This document shows positions 63,903 through 64,000 of a stretch of 64,000 bases of DNA, piece after piece. The notes under the pieces are model-generated. The model saw only the letters and a program-made list of their open reading frames with translations. It ran no database searches and was not told the origin of the DNA. The first letter of the stretch is position 1; each line of letters starts with the position of its first letter. Both the position numbers and the translations under genes were made by a program. Source of the stretch: Pasteurella dagmatis (GTDB taxonomy: Bacteria; Pseudomonadota; Gammaproteobacteria; Enterobacterales; Pasteurellaceae); assembly GCF_900186835.1 (NCBI RefSeq), contig NZ_LT906448.1, positions 2,208,001 to 2,272,000 of the forward strand, given 5' to 3'.

Positions 63903-63940
63903 TTTGCATAAAAAGTCACTAAAATGTACATAAATTCACA
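63903..63940 (+). promoter_or_regulatory. Tandem ARG-box-like sites at right edge
   Basis: Two 18-bp sites two bases apart: TTTGCATAAAAAGTCACT (63903-63920) and AATGTACATAAATTCACA (63923-63940). Each fits the ArgR pattern (TG, A, AT-rich centre, TCA) with one or two mismatches. The paired layout is typical of ArgR operators. The gene controlled would lie to the right of the window, or plsB to the left. Confidence 0.4.
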
Positions 63941-64000
63941 ATGAATGAAACGGGGGCTTTATGTTTCAGAAATTAAGCCGTTGAGATGCTTTGGCTAGCC

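Noticed and set aside
63961-64000. ATG near the right edge as the start of a new gene
   Set aside because: Every frame from the nearby ATG codons meets a stop within about 17 codons; only a short leader peptide would be possible and no residue bias supports one.

Overview
The window is chromosomal DNA from a member of the Pasteurellaceae, most likely genus Haemophilus in the broad sense. The base composition is AT-rich. By eye, about forty copies of the Hin-type DNA uptake core AAGTGCGGT or its complement are scattered through genes and gaps. The gene blocks are those of a naturally competent Haemophilus: comABCDE divergent from mrcA, rpsU-dnaG-rpoD with tsaD, a one-parvulin SurA, and a his operon with a histidine leader peptide. 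Species is not settled; something near H. parainfluenzae is a guess.

Layout. 1-6.2 kb: end of brnQ, a cobB sirtuin, rluC divergent from rne. 6.3-13.1 kb: tRNA-Ser(TGA), a CAT-anticodon tRNA, rpoD, dnaG, rpsU, then tsaD, a small membrane protein and tdk. 13.1-24.8 kb: gor, rlmJ, mrcA, the competence pilus/secretin operon comABCDE behind a CRP-S-like site, then aroK-aroB-dam. 24.8-33.5 kb: a DciA-like gene divergent from secM-secA, then mutT, a small secreted protein and the leuS-lptE-holA run. 33.6-39.5 kb: a small accessory set (secreted transglutaminase-like protein, MerT-like, MerP-like), a hypothetical gene, apaH, rsmA, surA, pyrR. 39.6-49.4 kb: the his operon. 49.4-54.8 kb: a methyltransferase, ushA, mtr, ppa, loiP. 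55.0-64.0 kb: a membrane protein, exbBD-tonB behind a Fur-like promoter, yfjD-ypjD, ffh, plsB, and possible ARG boxes at the right edge.

Most of the window is housekeeping. The unusual part is the his operon (minus strand: hisL-hisG-hisD-hisC-hisB-hisH-hisA-hisF-hisIE). Two extra genes sit inside it: an AT-rich PIN-domain protein between hisB and hisH, and a membrane-anchored DUF2726 nuclease-like protein between hisF and hisIE. Two related palindromic elements in opposite orientation lie between hisG and hisD and just past hisIE. The hisG-hisD copy carries a dense run of perfect hairpins enclosed by a 13-bp inverted repeat. I did not recognise this element, and it is my best candidate for something undescribed.

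Other notable points: comF is absent from its usual place after comE, leaving comE directly before aroK-aroB-dam; SecM ends in a compact IRAGP arrest motif; the secM/dciA divergent promoter is a perfect palindrome; and mer-type transport genes occur with no merA or merR in view. All calls come from reading the sequence; no database search was run.
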